From: Primula veris
Taxonomy: Eukaryota > Streptophyta > Magnoliopsida > Ericales > Primulaceae
Reading direction: 5' to 3'
NCBI GenBank assembly: GCA_963682055.1
Contig: OY821743.1
Location: 17,271,566-17,335,565, forward strand
Length of the DNA: 64,000 bases
Part shown: piece by piece, positions 10,591 to 21,557 of the stretch
How positions within the stretch are numbered: the stretch's first letter is position 1
Layout: each line of letters starts with the position of its first letter
Program-made: the position numbers and the translations under genes
The notes under the pieces: model-generated
Told to the model about the DNA's origin: nothing
Seen by the model: the letters and a program-made list of their open reading frames with translations, nothing else
Databases searched by the model: none

Positions 10591-10959
10591 CTAATTCTGA
10601 GCCCTAGAACTACCACCTTCCTCGGCATCCCTCTTAGCCAAGAGCTCCTGGAGATGATCCCTCTCCTTAATCAAACGAGAAATCGCCATCTCAGCCTGTT
10701 GCAAAGCATAGGACTGAGATTTGCATTTTTGCTCCGCTTTAAAACGAGCAGTGCCTTCCTCATCCCAATATTGCTTAAACCTCCTCACTTCAGTCTGAGC
10801 ACACATGAGATCATGTTTCAACCATGACATCTCAATCTCTTTTAGCTAAAGAGGAGTCAAATCCTCTTCCCCGAAACCAGGGGGACGAGGTAGCAAGAAA
10901 GTAGGCTCCTCTTCCATAAGGGCTTTCTTTTTGGAGGCAGATCTAGTGATGGGAGCCAT
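10591..10959 (-). pseudogene. Right-arm copy of the 119-aa coiled-coil gene, premature stop
   Basis: ATG at 10959 gives MAPITRSASKKKA, matching the left-arm gene. A TAG interrupts the frame about 38 codons in (near 10845), where the left copy has a Gln codon. The remainder (from Met at 10830) stays open and ends GGSSRAQN. A TATAAATGC box at 11033-11041 lies at the same spacing as in the left copy. Confidence 0.7.
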
Positions 10960-11185
10960 CTCAAACAAAAGCAAGTTAGAAGAAACAAGAGAGAAAAAGG
11001 AAGAATTGGTAATGAAATACAGACAATAGGGAGCATTTATAAAGATTCAAAGGGCACGAAGAATGAGGCATTGCAACGGTTCATAAGACAAAGGCACGAG
11101 ATACGAAAAGATACATCTGATTCAAATACAAAATAAAATACAAGTTCCAAAACGGGAAATACATCATAAAACCAGCCCAGCCTAA

Positions 11186-11665
11186 CTAAGGATCAATGGG
11201 TGGAAAAACCGAACTGCCAGACCGAGAGAAAGCAAAACGAGCAGAGCAGTTCAACCGAGCTTCATATGAATCGTTCATGACAACCAAGCATTCATTCTCC
11301 CGGGCAAGGTATGCATTCTCGCCGATAAGGGCAGTAACTTGTTCTTTAAGCCGAGCATTTTTAATAGACATACTAGCGAGGCCTTGAGGAGAGTTATCAA
11401 ACTCATTATGAGCATGGTCCCAAATCTCCTCGGCATCATACCAGGAGTTGGCCAGATGATTTCTCTGTAACAACAAATGATCGAGCTGGCGACTCAAGGC
11501 CGAAATCTCGGTCCACTTCACTGTCTCTTCGGGATGAGAGCCGAACAAACTCAAGGCCAAAACACCATACTCCTTCTCAAGCCTCGCCATTCGACGACGG
11601 ACCCGAGATACCTCATTATCCAAGCCCTTCATCTGAGCATGATATCTCACCACAGGTTCAGACAT
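11186..11665 (-). CDS. 159-aa coiled-coil transposon-cluster protein
   Basis: ATG at 11665 (MSEPVVRYHAQ), stop at 11186. The sequence is helical and charged throughout, with two coiled-coil stretches (about residues 10-35 and 95-125) and a Phe/Ser/Pro tail ending PPIDP. A TATAAATAC box lies at 11765-11773, about 100 bp upstream of the ATG, supporting this start. Its 3' half has a degraded copy at 327-575 fused to integrase. No function is recognised. Confidence 0.6.
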   Translation of the reverse strand: MSEPVVRYHAQMKGLDNEVSRVRRRMARLEKEYGVLALSLFGSHPEETVKWTEISALSRQLDHLLLQRNHLANSWYDAEEIWDHAHNEFDNSPQGLASMSIKNARLKEQVTALIGENAYLARENECLVVMNDSYEARLNCSARFAFSRSGSSVFPPIDP

Positions 11666-12619
11666 TCTGGGAAATTGTTTTAGTGCAGGATGAAATAGGG
11701 GATGAGAGAAAAGCAAACAATAAGAGTTGATGAAAGAGGGTAACTACTAAAGAAAAGAAGAGGAGTATTTATAGAGAAAAGATAGTATGATATTTTCTGG
11801 CAAGTGCTTGGAAACATGCATATAATCTGACAAGGTGCTTGGGAACATGCATATTATCTGACATGTGCCTGGGAGCAGGCACCTATAAAAAGAGAAGACA
11901 TTCAAAGGTCTACAGACATATGATATTACCGTACAGCAATAAATACAGTAAGAAATAAAAAGAGAAGACATTCAAAGGTCCACAGTCCAGAAAAACGACA
12001 AACCACAAGTGCAATATAAAAAGAAGTGCAATATGAAGGGGCAAAGGAAATTTTCATTAATAAGGGTGAGATACATCACTGTTCATTACATCAGAGGACA
12101 TCAAAGGGAAAAACTATTACATCAGGAGACTACATCGAAAGAAAATCTATTACATCGAGGTCTATTACATCCGAGAATAACATCAAAAGAAAATTCTATT
12201 ACAGAAGATCAACTATGTCGGCAAACCCATCGAACAGGATGCATGAAGGAAGGAGGCGATGGGGAAGAGGAAAATGAAAAATGACAAAAACTCTAGAAGT
12301 AACACAAAACCCTTAGGATCACAGGGTTGATTGTTACATCGTAGTGGTGCAGAAGAAGAGAAAAAGGAAAAAAGAAAAAGAAGAGTGCAAGAAGAGTAAG
12401 AGGAAGAAATGAAGGAAACTGAGAAAAATAAAAAGAAAGCAAAAGGAACAAAACAAAAAAAACAAAAAAGAGAAAGAAAAAGAGTGATGGGAGAGAAGAT
12501 GAAGAAAAAGAAAGAGGAGGCGCAGAAGAAATAAAAAAAAATAAAAAGAGAGAAAAAAGGCGAGGCTAGGGGGAAGTCGATCGGTATCGATGAGAGGGCC
12601 CGGCAGAGACATCCATGTC
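11666..12619. other. Promoter region with short repeats, then purine-rich tract
   Basis: A 30-bp motif containing AACATGCATAT is tandemly repeated at about 11800-11860, and a block with GAGAAGACATTCAAAGGTC occurs twice (about 11900 and 11960). 12080-12200 has repeated CTATTACATC words. 12350-12560 is an almost pure GA-rich strand. No gene is seen; long open frames on the minus strand here are Phe/Ser low-complexity translations of the purine tract. Confidence 0.6.
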
Positions 12620-12859
12620 TCAAAGTGTCGGGTTTCCCCTCAACACCTCATTCTCTTCGACTAGAGCCCGACGAGCACGTCGACAATAATCCAGCTCGGA
12701 TCTTAGCCAAGTCAATTCCCGAACAATCTCGGTATGGTGATAACGCATCACCTTTAATTCCTCCTCAGCATCCTTCAACAGCTTTAGTGCATGGCCATAT
12801 GAAGCTTCAAAAGCCTCCACTTGCAAGACCAATGCAGATTTGGTTGAAGAACCTTCCAT
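12620..12859 (-). CDS. 79-aa coiled-coil mini-gene
   Basis: ATG at 12859 (MEGSSTKSALVLQVEAFEASY), stop at 12620. Essentially one coiled coil with Arg/Glu/Leu heptads, ending EVLRGNPTL. A TATAAATAC box at 12943-12951 is about 84 bp upstream, the same arrangement as its neighbours. It has no counterpart in the left arm. No known family recognised. Confidence 0.5.
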   Translation of the reverse strand: MEGSSTKSALVLQVEAFEASYGHALKLLKDAEEELKVMRYHHTEIVRELTWLRSELDYCRRARRALVEENEVLRGNPTL

Positions 12860-13456
12860 TTTTAGGAAGTTGTAAGACAAAATTCTGTATATAATGAAGA
12901 GAGATAAGGGGGAGGTTGTGAAGAAATTCATATCTTAAGTAGGTATTTATAGAGAAATTAAGGAAGGATTAGTGTGGGGAAGTGCAACCGTTCGCCAAGA
13001 GATTTGGGAAAACGAGGGTAATTAAAAGATGCGCCTGTTGAGAAATTAAAAGTGGGGAGTTGCAACCATTCATTATAAAAAGAGGCGTCTGTTGAGAAGA
13101 AACGCTTGGATTCATGCCAGTATTTAAAGAGGGTAAAATTCGAAAAGCCTCTGCACGTGTTAATCTGGAAAAAGTGCAACAATATTAAGATATAAAGGAT
13201 AAGATTTGTGCACAGGGCTCGAGAAATCCCCTCAGTCCCTAGATACAAAGATTCAGAAGGTTCAATGGATAAGGTCAAACGCAAGGCCCAAGAAAAAGCA
13301 TTAATGAATCCACAAGCGTGCGCAGTCAAATTAATTGCATTGGGAGAATAATTCAGATAAAAGCAAGAAAAAGAAAATTTTCCATTAATCAAGGGGAAAT
13401 TTATTACAAGATGCTACTCGACAAAATTACATTACAAAAAAGAAAGGAAAAGAGAG
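12860..13456. other. Intergenic with TATA box, no gene seen
   Basis: Holds the TATA box of the 12859 gene (12943-12951) and AT-rich sequence with repeated words such as GCGTCTGTTGAGAA (about 13020-13100). No supported gene. Confidence 0.5.
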
Positions 13457-13792
13457 TTATTTTGTAGGACCAGCTTCATCCTCGGTCCTCTTCTTGGACC
13501 GAGCATACACTTCCTTGAGGGCCAATTTATAAGCCCTCTTGGAAGCAATATGCCTCTCTCTAGAAGCCTCCAGCTCTTTTATCCGAGCACGAGCCCAAAT
13601 ATTATCGATCAGAGACCTCTGATATTCACTCTCCATTGCCTCCAAGCGCTCATCCATCTCAGCAGCTCGGCGAGCCTCCACGGTTAAAGAGGCAACCCTT
13701 CTTTCGAGGATACGAGTCCTCCTAACCTCCTCCTCGAGATGGGCAACATATTCAGAAAGGTTGTCACCACTATTTTCACGAGGAGAAGCTAT
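13457..13792 (-). pseudogene. Coiled-coil mini-gene with lost start codon
   Basis: Open minus-strand frame coding a charged coiled coil (YVAHLEEEVRRTR, ASLTVEARRAAEMDERLEA) and a basic end with RSKKRTEDEAG. By position the start should be at 13792-13790, which now reads ATA instead of ATG (inference). A TATA-like TATAAAAAAAG lies about 50-60 bp upstream (13841-13851). An alternative ATG at 13873 would lie upstream of that box. A partial relative follows at 14083-14178. Confidence 0.5.
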
Positions 13793-14082
13793 TTGTTCGT
13801 TAATAAAGAAGGAGTTGCACAAAGAAAATAGGGACAATCTTTTTTTATAGGAAGAAACAATGGGGTAGATCAAAGGTCATCTCGAAGAAAGACAACCTTT
13901 TGAGCTTTCCAAGAGCATTTATGGTTAACTACAACAGTTCAAATCCAATTAAGGCATCCAATAAGGTACCAAGAAGATAAACAGACAAGAGCGATAATAA
14001 AGAAATATTTTATTAATATTTTCAATAGTTCAGTTACAACCTGGAGATAATATCCAATACAAAAGAAATCATAAACGACTAA

Positions 14083-14178
14083 TTATTCCGAGGAAAAGCC
14101 TCCTTCATCGTCATCCGAACTCGGTTTAGATCGAGCATGCAACTCCTTAAAAGCAAGCTTAAAAGCAACTCGGTTTAT
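14083..14178 (-). pseudogene. 3' fragment of a coiled-coil mini-gene
   Basis: Codes a C-terminal piece (LAFKELHARSKPSSDDDEGG) clearly related to the end of the 13457-13792 product, ending in TAA. Its upstream part is cut by an LTR terminus at 14178. Confidence 0.55.
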
Positions 14179-14226
14179 ATCGTTGAAAAACCTAACGCCA
14201 CCGCCAAAAGTTATGGTTTTATCAAA
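14178..14226 (+). mobile_element. LTR terminus remnant
   Basis: Resembles the end of the loop LTR (around 5789-5840 on the minus strand) but in the opposite orientation, sharing words such as GTTGAAAA, CCTAACGC and GTTATGG. It marks the outer edge of the gypsy-derived cluster. Confidence 0.5.
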
Positions 14227-14876
14227 GGACGTACAAGCTCATTTATAAGTGGACCATTTGGTTAAATCCTTGATCTAAATAATCCCTGATTATAGTAAAA
14301 GCAGCAAGTGCTAACCACTTATATTTATTATACATTAGGTACAATGAAAGTGAGGTTTAATCTGCACCACCTAATTATACACGAGAATTTCAAGTCTTAC
14401 TTGCTATCCTTCCACCTACTTGTCACAAGAAACTCTGTGATAGCTAAAATAACTTATCTTAATATACTCTTATATGTAAATTTCATTCTCACTGCAACAA
14501 CGTCATTACCATTCTAACTAAATCACAAAGTAAGTGGACTTGTCAACAACTATATGCCAAGACCATAAACTTGGATATTAAGAAGCCTCATATAAGGTAT
14601 CCAGTGGCATCCAAATTATAAAAAAGGTAGAAACTAGAGTTTAATATAAAATAACAGTGGAAAACATTTTCTTACCAAGCTGACTACTGTATAGCAATTA
14701 GCACCATGTTAACGATGTACACACTTATATAGTAACAGTAATACATACAATAAGAAAATGTGCTAGTCTTGATCACGAATGCTTCAAGAAAGATAGGGTT
14801 GCATTGGAAATTCTTTGAAATTTTCCTTTTGGTAAATTACAATAGATACATGGCAACTCAATTACCTCTAAGAGCC
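14227..14876. other. AT-rich intergenic, nothing recognised
   Basis: No gene or clear repeat seen; ends at a 9-bp target duplication (14868-14876). Confidence 0.5.
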
Positions 14877-15255
14877 GAGTCCAAATCTTCTACCCCTATT
14901 CTTTATCCACTTCCGTGCTCCCTTACTTATTTTTATTCAAATTTTAAATTTTCACAACTTATACCGCAACTTTATAAACTTTTATATTATATTGTATTCA
15001 AATTTTAAAACATTTGAACATAATATTGTTTTAGACAATTTTTTTAATATTCAATGTTTAATTTACACTAATTTATACATTTATTCCAAAACATATTTTG
15101 TGTGGATTTTCTTTTAAAAATAATTATTGGAATGTATTGATACATGTATTATAGTAATTGTACAATTTTTTTCAAGTTTTTTAGAATTTTTTTTGGATAA
15201 AATAAGCAAGTAGGCACGGAAGGGGATAGAGAAATGGGGTAGAAGATTTGGACTC
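14877..15255. mobile_element. Mutator-like MITE (379 bp) with 9-bp TSD
   Basis: Perfect 20-bp terminal inverted repeats begin GAGTCCAAATCTTC at 14877 and end at 15255, and the inverted similarity extends about 65 bp inwards. CTAAGAGCC is repeated directly at 14868-14876 and 15256-15264. A 9-bp duplication is typical of Mutator-like elements. The interior is AT-rich and non-coding. Confidence 0.85.
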
Positions 15256-15264
15256 CTAAGAGCC

Positions 15265-15715
15265 ATATGCATCAGGTGATGTAAAATTTTCCCTAAAATT
15301 AAAAATAAAGTTAAATACAACATTTTAATTGTTTTGAGAACCAGTTAACATTATAAAATTTGTCAGCTTACTTACGAAATTCCCTATCATAACCAAATTC
15401 TAATATTTCATATTAATTTTAATCCTCGTTCAAAATCTGTCATAACCAAAAGACATATATGTTTGCTTCAGTTTGTATTAGCTAAGCATTACTTATCATC
15501 GCCAAATTAAAAACTAAATAAGTCACTTAATTTTATGAAATTCAATGATGATGTGAACAATAAAAAATATGAGAGATAAGTGGCTTTTACCTGCTTTTTT
15601 AGTATTGATCTTTGTAGAAAGAATGAGGAGTGATAAGAAACGGGTAGGATGACTTTTATTGTTGCTATGAGATAAGTGGTGAGCCTATTTTTATTCATAT
15701 ACTCGATTTATATAT
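15265..15715. other. AT-rich intergenic, nothing recognised
   Basis: No supported gene, RNA or repeat. Confidence 0.5.
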
Positions 15716-16405
15716 TGAATCAGATAGGGTCTACGCTGGCTCCGAGGGTGTCGGATAAACAGTGGGGTCGGTCACGGTTCAGGCCTTCTCAACGTTCACT
15801 TCACCCACTCCGCAAGCCTGCACACAAAGCAAACAGTGGGTCCGGGTTTATTCCATATGTATCCTCTCCAACGATCAAGTCAGTACGGGACAGAGATAAA
15901 ATGTAGCTCGGTAATAAGTATAAGGGGGATATGACAATATAAATATGGTGTCGGATCAGGTCGGCTTATCAGTTGGGTTTCTTGGATAATGTAGTCTGGG
16001 TCAGGTCAGGAGTGGTCTGGCTTTTTCTAGTGAGAGGATGCAACCCCCTCTGATGGGATATTAGGGGGTATTTATACTATCATTAAATGCATAACACCCA
16101 TAGGATCACTTTACAGTCCATTTATGATCTGATGGCGTAAGCAGAGTTAAAGATATGATCAGTACGGTTACCACGTGGCTATCTCGGATTGGGCCATGTA
16201 AAACCCACATGAGCGGCGCCGCAGGTCAAGTCAGCTTGGCCCCTGGAATTAAAGCATCCCGCACGTGTGAGGCACACACTGAGAGACGCGTGCATGCCAC
16301 GTGCGTCTGACCTCGTGGAAAGCCGGCTGAGTCGATTTAGTCCGGGATGCCAAATCCAACCCTACTGTTTGTGGGTCCGATATGACGGGTTTTGTTGATA
16401 GTTGA
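15716..16405 (-). mobile_element. LTR-like block, reverse orientation
   Basis: GC-richer than its surroundings. Read on the minus strand it has TATAAATACC (plus about 16068-16077) followed by a run like a transcription start and an end with ACCCGGACCCACTG and TTTGTGTGCAGG, the layout of plant Ty3/gypsy LTRs. Neither ends nor TSD were resolved; it may be a solo or partial LTR. Confidence 0.45.
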
Positions 16406-17451
16406 GGCCCCGATGGAGGAAATATTAATATTCCCTCGCCATAAGCAGCAAAGCACTAAGAAGTATGTGCCGGAAATATTATTTTATTATTGTAAGGGAA
16501 TGGTTTTGGTTTTTTAGAGCATTCACATCAGTTTCCTTAGACAACCTATTTACCTTAAATATGATAACATTGTTCTAAAATTGTACACGCATCAGTTTTC
16601 TTATCCATTACCTTAAATTTACATGAAGTCAAATATCACACAAATATAAGAGATCAAAATGTTCTCTTATAATTAAAATAATAATTTCTCTCTCTTATTT
16701 TTCTCTTATTTTCTCTCATTTATTTGTAATTTTCACATATAAATTAATGAAATAACAAAAAAAAATGAGTTGCATAGTTTTGATAGAGAAATTGATAAAA
16801 AAAAAAAAAACCTGATAATTTATATAAACCAAAACGTTTACTTATAAGTTGTAAAAGTGTACTTTTTAGTTTAAATACGAGAAAAGTTGTAAATTATTTA
16901 ATGTGATTGTTTTAATAAATTAATTTTGGTTAAAAAAAATTGATTGAATTATATCAAAATATAGTAATATTTAGTTATCATAATAAATTTGATAACGAAG
17001 TTGAAAAATGTATAAAGTTAAACTGTTTATTCTAAAAAATATAAAAGTGATGCTAATTAACTTAAATATGAAGAAAAGGGTAAGTAAATTGATGTAAGTA
17101 CAATAAACAAATTTGATTCCTCGGAATTTAACGAACTGATAAAGTATCTGATGAGAAGGGAATCTTTTTATTCAAATCCCTAGAAACAAGGGATATAAGG
17201 TTTATGAGGCTTCGGTTGCATATGCACAGATAAAACTACAACTCTTTAATCCTTATATTTCCAGTAAAACTCAACGTGTTTTAATATGCCCACCACATTC
17301 TCCAGTACCACCGATAGTTGTAAAATGAAAACAATATCAAGTAAGAGGAACTAAAACGGGCCTTATTTTGGAAATATATCGTTCTTGTGCTTTTGTTTCG
17401 TATTCATACCAAAGGAAGTATAACTTGGACTTTATCTAAAATCTGCTTAGA
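16406..17451. other. AT-rich intergenic, nothing recognised
   Basis: Low-complexity A/T tracts only. Confidence 0.5.
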
Positions 17452-17698
17452 TATAATTGTCGATAGGTTCACAGAAGTGTACTTATTTAAGTTTAAATCC
17501 GGTGTCCAAACTTATTTTAATTTATTTTAATTCATTTTAATTCTAGTCCAGCTCAATAAATAAACTCACCCAATAAATAAATAGATAATTGTCGATCGAT
17601 TCAAAAAAGTGGATTATTTAAATTTAAGTCTGGAACCCAAACTTATTTTAGACCGGGCCAATAAATAAAGATATAATTGTCGATAGGTCCAGAAAAAC
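17452..17698 (+). repeat. Degenerate tandem copies around GATAATTGTCGAT
   Basis: The word recurs at about 17452, 17584 and 17671, each time followed by a related stretch ending in 'CCAAACTTATTTTA' or similar. It leads into the foldback region. Confidence 0.5.
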
Positions 17699-17699
17699 T

Positions 17700-18480
17700 T
17701 ATTTAGTATTATGTATGCAATTTGCTCGATTTTATATACCATTTATGCATTGTGTATGCACTTTAATGCAAATTTCTAGATGTGTATGCAAATTTTTTAG
17801 ATGTTTATGCACTTATTTAGTATTATTTATGCATTTTCCTAGATTGTGTATACAATTTATGATTTGTGTATGTACTTTTCTTCATTGTGTTATGCATTTT
17901 TTTTATTTTGTATGTAAATTTCTGGATTGTCTATACAATTTTCTGTATTATGTATAAATTTTCCCGTATTGTGTATACTTTTTTTTATGTATTGTGTATG
18001 CAAAAGTGCAAACCGATAGCTGTAGAAGTAGAAATAATGGCACCGAAAATAATATTGTTTTTATAAATTAGAGATACATACACAATCAAAAAAAGTATAA
18101 AAACAAACCATAAAGTGCATACACAATCGAGAAAAGTGCATACACAATCGATAAAAGTGCATACACAATCGAAGAAATTGCATCTAAAATCGAGCAAAAT
18201 GCATACATAATACTAAATAAGTGCATACACATCGAGAATTTTGTTTACAAATCTAAAAAAGTGCATAAATATTTAGAAAAATGCATAAACAAAATCAAGA
18301 AATTGTATACACAATCCATAAAGTGCATATAAAATCGAGCAAAGTACGTACATTATACTAAATAGCTGCATACATATCGACAATTTACATACACATCTAA
18401 AAAAGTGCATACATATTCAGAAAAAATGCATACACAAAATCAAGAAAGTGTATACACAATACAGAAACGTGCATGCACAA
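17700..18480. repeat. Large minisatellite foldback
   Basis: 17700-18000 is built of TTGTGTATGCA-type words, and 18061-18480 of their reverse complement (GTGCATACACAATC), so the two halves form a long imperfect hairpin. The right half also has a direct repeat of about 145 bp (18181 against 18326, both starting with ATAAAATCGAGC or a close variant), whose reverse complement starts the left half at 17700. No terminal repeats or TSD were resolved. Confidence 0.75.
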
Positions 18481-19072
18481 TATTTTTTGAATTGTATTTC
18501 GATTTTTTTTTTTTGATTTTTTTTGGATTTTATTAATAAAAATTACATTTTTATAAATTTTTTGAATTCTTTTGAATTATTTTTTAGAAGTTTTGAAGTT
18601 TTGAAGTTTTTTATGTTTTTTTTATTAATGTTTATATTTATATTTTTATTTGTTTTTATATTTTCGACTATAATTTAAATAAGTTCTATTTTTTGAATGT
18701 TGTCCTTAATAAAAGATAAAAAGTAGACTGAACATAAAATTACTCATTTCCATGTGAAAAAAACAACCAGATGCTACTACATCACAGATTCACAAAGCAC
18801 AAGAAATTCAATGGGATACATACACTAATATATAAACTACTATTTGTCGCTACTTATTTTTTGGGTGCTTCTATTTTCTTCTTATACATGGTATTTAAAG
18901 TAAAATGGTTACCGCACGTATAAGGCAGTCCAGACTTAAATCCAGTAAGGCTTGAAACTGAGATAAAAATTGAAATGGGACAAAAAAAATCTGGACTGCG
19001 CAAAAAAAAAATGATAATGGGTCTTAGACAAAAAAAATAAAAATTAGACTGAAATTTAGGTAATCTATACTA
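18481..19072. other. AT-rich intergenic, nothing recognised
   Basis: T-rich low-complexity sequence to about 18700, then non-coding AT-rich DNA. Confidence 0.5.
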
Positions 19073-19104
19073 CTAGACCGCCACTATACGCATTGTCATG
19101 GCGG
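19073..19104 (-). mobile_element. Helitron-like 3' terminus
   Basis: On the minus strand a hairpin (CCGCCA at 19104-19099 pairing with TGGCGG at 19083-19078, loop about 15 nt) is followed by a short spacer, CTAG and T, as at Helitron 3' ends. The 5' end is not identified. Confidence 0.4.
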
Positions 19105-19189
19105 GTTTTAATGATGGACTTCTTTTTATAAGATAATTACACAAATCATGGGTGTTTTAATGATTAACTTCTTGTTGATAAAGATAGGG

Positions 19190-19690
19190 GAAAATACATT
19201 TACTACACAAAACTATAGTGTTGTTAACGATTTGAGTACCCACCTTTTAAATTTTTCAATTTGGATACCAAACTATAATAATTTTCCAATTTAAATAGCA
19301 GCGTCTAAAGAAATTACTGAATCATGTCACGTAACATTTGACAAACATTAATTTGAGAGGCTAATTTGACAATTTTGCATAAAAATATGTCATATTAGAA
19401 AAAATTTCCCTCAAATTTCACACATAAAAAAAATTAGCATATAATCCTAATTTTTTTTTTATGTGTGAAATTGGGAAAACCGTTTTTACATGATGACATA
19501 TTTTTGTGCAAAATTGTCAAATTAGCCTCTCAAATTAATCTTTGTCAAATGTCACGTGACATGATTCCGTGATTTATTTAGACGGTGGTAGCTAAATTAT
19601 AAAGTTATTATAGTGTGGTAGCTAAATTAGAAAATTTGAAAGATGAATATCAAAATCGTTAAAAACAGATAATTTGGTATAGTAAAGCTA
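19190..19690. mobile_element. Foldback MITE, about 500 bp
   Basis: The left half (from TTTACTACAC at 19199) is an imperfect reverse complement of the right half (to about 19684), centred near 19448. Arms share TGTCACGT, GACAATTTTGCA and CTCAAATTAAT blocks. TSD not resolved. Confidence 0.65.
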
Positions 19691-19844
19691 TAAAACTCAA
19701 AGGATAAGTACACAAGTTTTACCGGTTTGATTTTACGTTCCAGCGAGTCACCATTTTGATGTTGTGGAGAACATGACCTCCTTGGTAAAATAAAATAGTT
19801 ACTGCGAAAGTCTTTACTCAAATTTTTCATTTTTTAATTGAGAT

Positions 19845-20206
19845 AATTGTTGTTTACTACACCAACTTATTAATGGTTAATAATCTGTATAACCACATTA
19901 CAAGTTTAATAATTTACATACTCACATACAAGTATATATAAAATTTATCAATCAACACATTCCGGTTACTTATGTTAACTTTTTAACCGATTTTTGGTAA
20001 TATGCAATGTTTGTTTTACTCTTAAATCATAATTGGAAGTGATCACATGATCACACATGACCAAACTTTTCTTAAAAAGTTAACATAAATCAACTAAACT
20101 GTGTTGATTAATAGATGTTTTATATGTGAGTATGTAAATTGTTAATATTATAAGGTAAATACGTAAATTATTAACCATTAATATGTTTGTGGAGTAAACA
20201 ATAATT
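19845..20206. mobile_element. Foldback MITE, about 360 bp
   Basis: Ends ATTGTTGTTTACTAC and its near reverse complement GTAAACAATAAT; the inner arms TTATTAATGGTTAATAA and AAAAAGTTAACATAA also pair. It shares the TTTACTACAC end motif with the preceding foldback, suggesting one family. Confidence 0.65.
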
Positions 20207-21484
20207 TTTTAAATTTAATATGTGCAGTTTCTGCACCACAAAAGCTTAGGACATGCACGTTAGTTCATGAACTTGCAGCTTAATAAATAGTACACGCAAC
20301 ATATGGAAAGTGATGCATAAAAGAACCAGTTTCAATGAATTTGCAATTTGAGAAATGATAGGCAAACAAAATAAAACATAAAAAGACTCCCATACCTGTT
20401 TGATAATGCATTGTTGTCAAATCAATTTGCTTAGTTTCCCATCTATCATTCATTTGTTTGCAAACAATTCAACTCCAACTTCTAGGGTACTCTCTGAATA
20501 CTCCGTAGAAACGACCTTGACAGATTTTAGAGACTAGGCTAACCTGGCCTTGCTTAATCCTGTTTGTTACCTGTATGGCTGTATGTATTAACCAAATCGA
20601 TCATATTGACATACATCACAAATTTCCAAAGGATCTTGCCATACAGAAATCAGAAGTTCCTTATTGTAAAAAAATTATAAGTGTGATTTAGACGATTGTA
20701 AAATTTATTCTGGTCGGTCGACACAAGACCAGCTTACTCGAAAAAAGTCCAATGTTCGAACTTCTTAGTTCCATAAGGCTGAGAACCCATTTAGAAAAAT
20801 TGGAGACCTTTAGGTTCTCATCTTTGCCTTTGAAAATTGAAGGAATATTACGAAATCAAATTCATCGAGGAATAATCTGGTTGTGAGCTTCTACATCATA
20901 TTGGTAGTAGGACAATTGATATATAGAGATACGGAACAGCTATAATGTTAACAAGCACAAACTTTTTATGTCTCCACGACAACAATTAAATGATGAAAAG
21001 GGCGTAAAAACCTAACCAAACCTTAAAGGTAGGTTCCAATGCGAAGCTAAATATGGTTGTTCAGTTGAAATGGATGGGTATTGTTAAAACTTAAAAGTAG
21101 TCATCGTAAATTTGGAAGAATAGCATAGAAGGCTTGGTGATCTTCAAGAAGATTGAGAATTTGAGATAAATGGTTAATCCTCCAAGGAACTCTATAATAA
21201 AAATTGCGGGATGATAATGAACAAGAAGAACAAGTTTCTAAAATTCTAATATATCATTATCATCATATTAACCTTAATTCCAAAAAATTGTGGTTGCTGG
21301 GACTCAAATTCTAAAATGAATTATACTAACCTTAATCCCAAAAAACAGTCGCAGAAAGTAAATTATAAAGAACAGCGAATGAATTATATAAATAAGAAGA
21401 TACAGTAAATATTAATATGAGGATGTGCTAAAACTGATAAGAGAAGTGTTTAATTTAGTGTTTTATTCTAATTATACTCAACAA
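20207..21484. other. Intergenic, nothing recognised
   Basis: AT-rich, no supported gene or repeat before the tRNA. Confidence 0.5.
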
Positions 21485-21557
21485 GCCGTCTTAGCTCAGC
21501 TGGTAGAGCGCGTGGCTTTTAACCACGTGGTCGTGGGTTCGATTCCCACAGACGGCG
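21485..21557 (+). tRNA. tRNA-Lys(UUU)
   Basis: 73 nt with a complete cloverleaf. The acceptor GCCGTCT pairs with AGACGGC, G is the discriminator, the D-arm has AGCTGGTAGA, the anticodon stem-loop is CGTGG-CTTTTAA-CCACG with anticodon TTT, and the T-arm has GTTCGATTC. No intron; CCA is not encoded. A T-run follows within a few bases as a Pol III terminator. Its 3' end matches the primer site at 5771-5788. Confidence 0.95.

Larger units (their letters stand above)
6360..11443 (-). repeat. Right arm of large inverted duplication
   Basis: Minus-strand copy of the left arm. It is longer than the left arm mainly because of about 450 bp at 10126-10560 absent from the left and a 105-bp repeat expansion in the spliced gene. 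Its outer end continues into the N-terminal half of the 11186-11665 gene, where the left arm instead has integrase. Confidence 0.8.

Noticed and set aside
12213..12623. Two long minus-strand Phe/Leu/Ser-rich frames resembling membrane proteins
   Set aside because: They are read from a GA-rich tract; the composition explains the hydrophobicity and lack of stops.
17715..17957. Cys/Phe-rich open frame of about 80 codons
   Set aside because: It is a translation of the TGTGTATGCA minisatellite; the Cys spacing follows the DNA repeat and there is no start context or homology.
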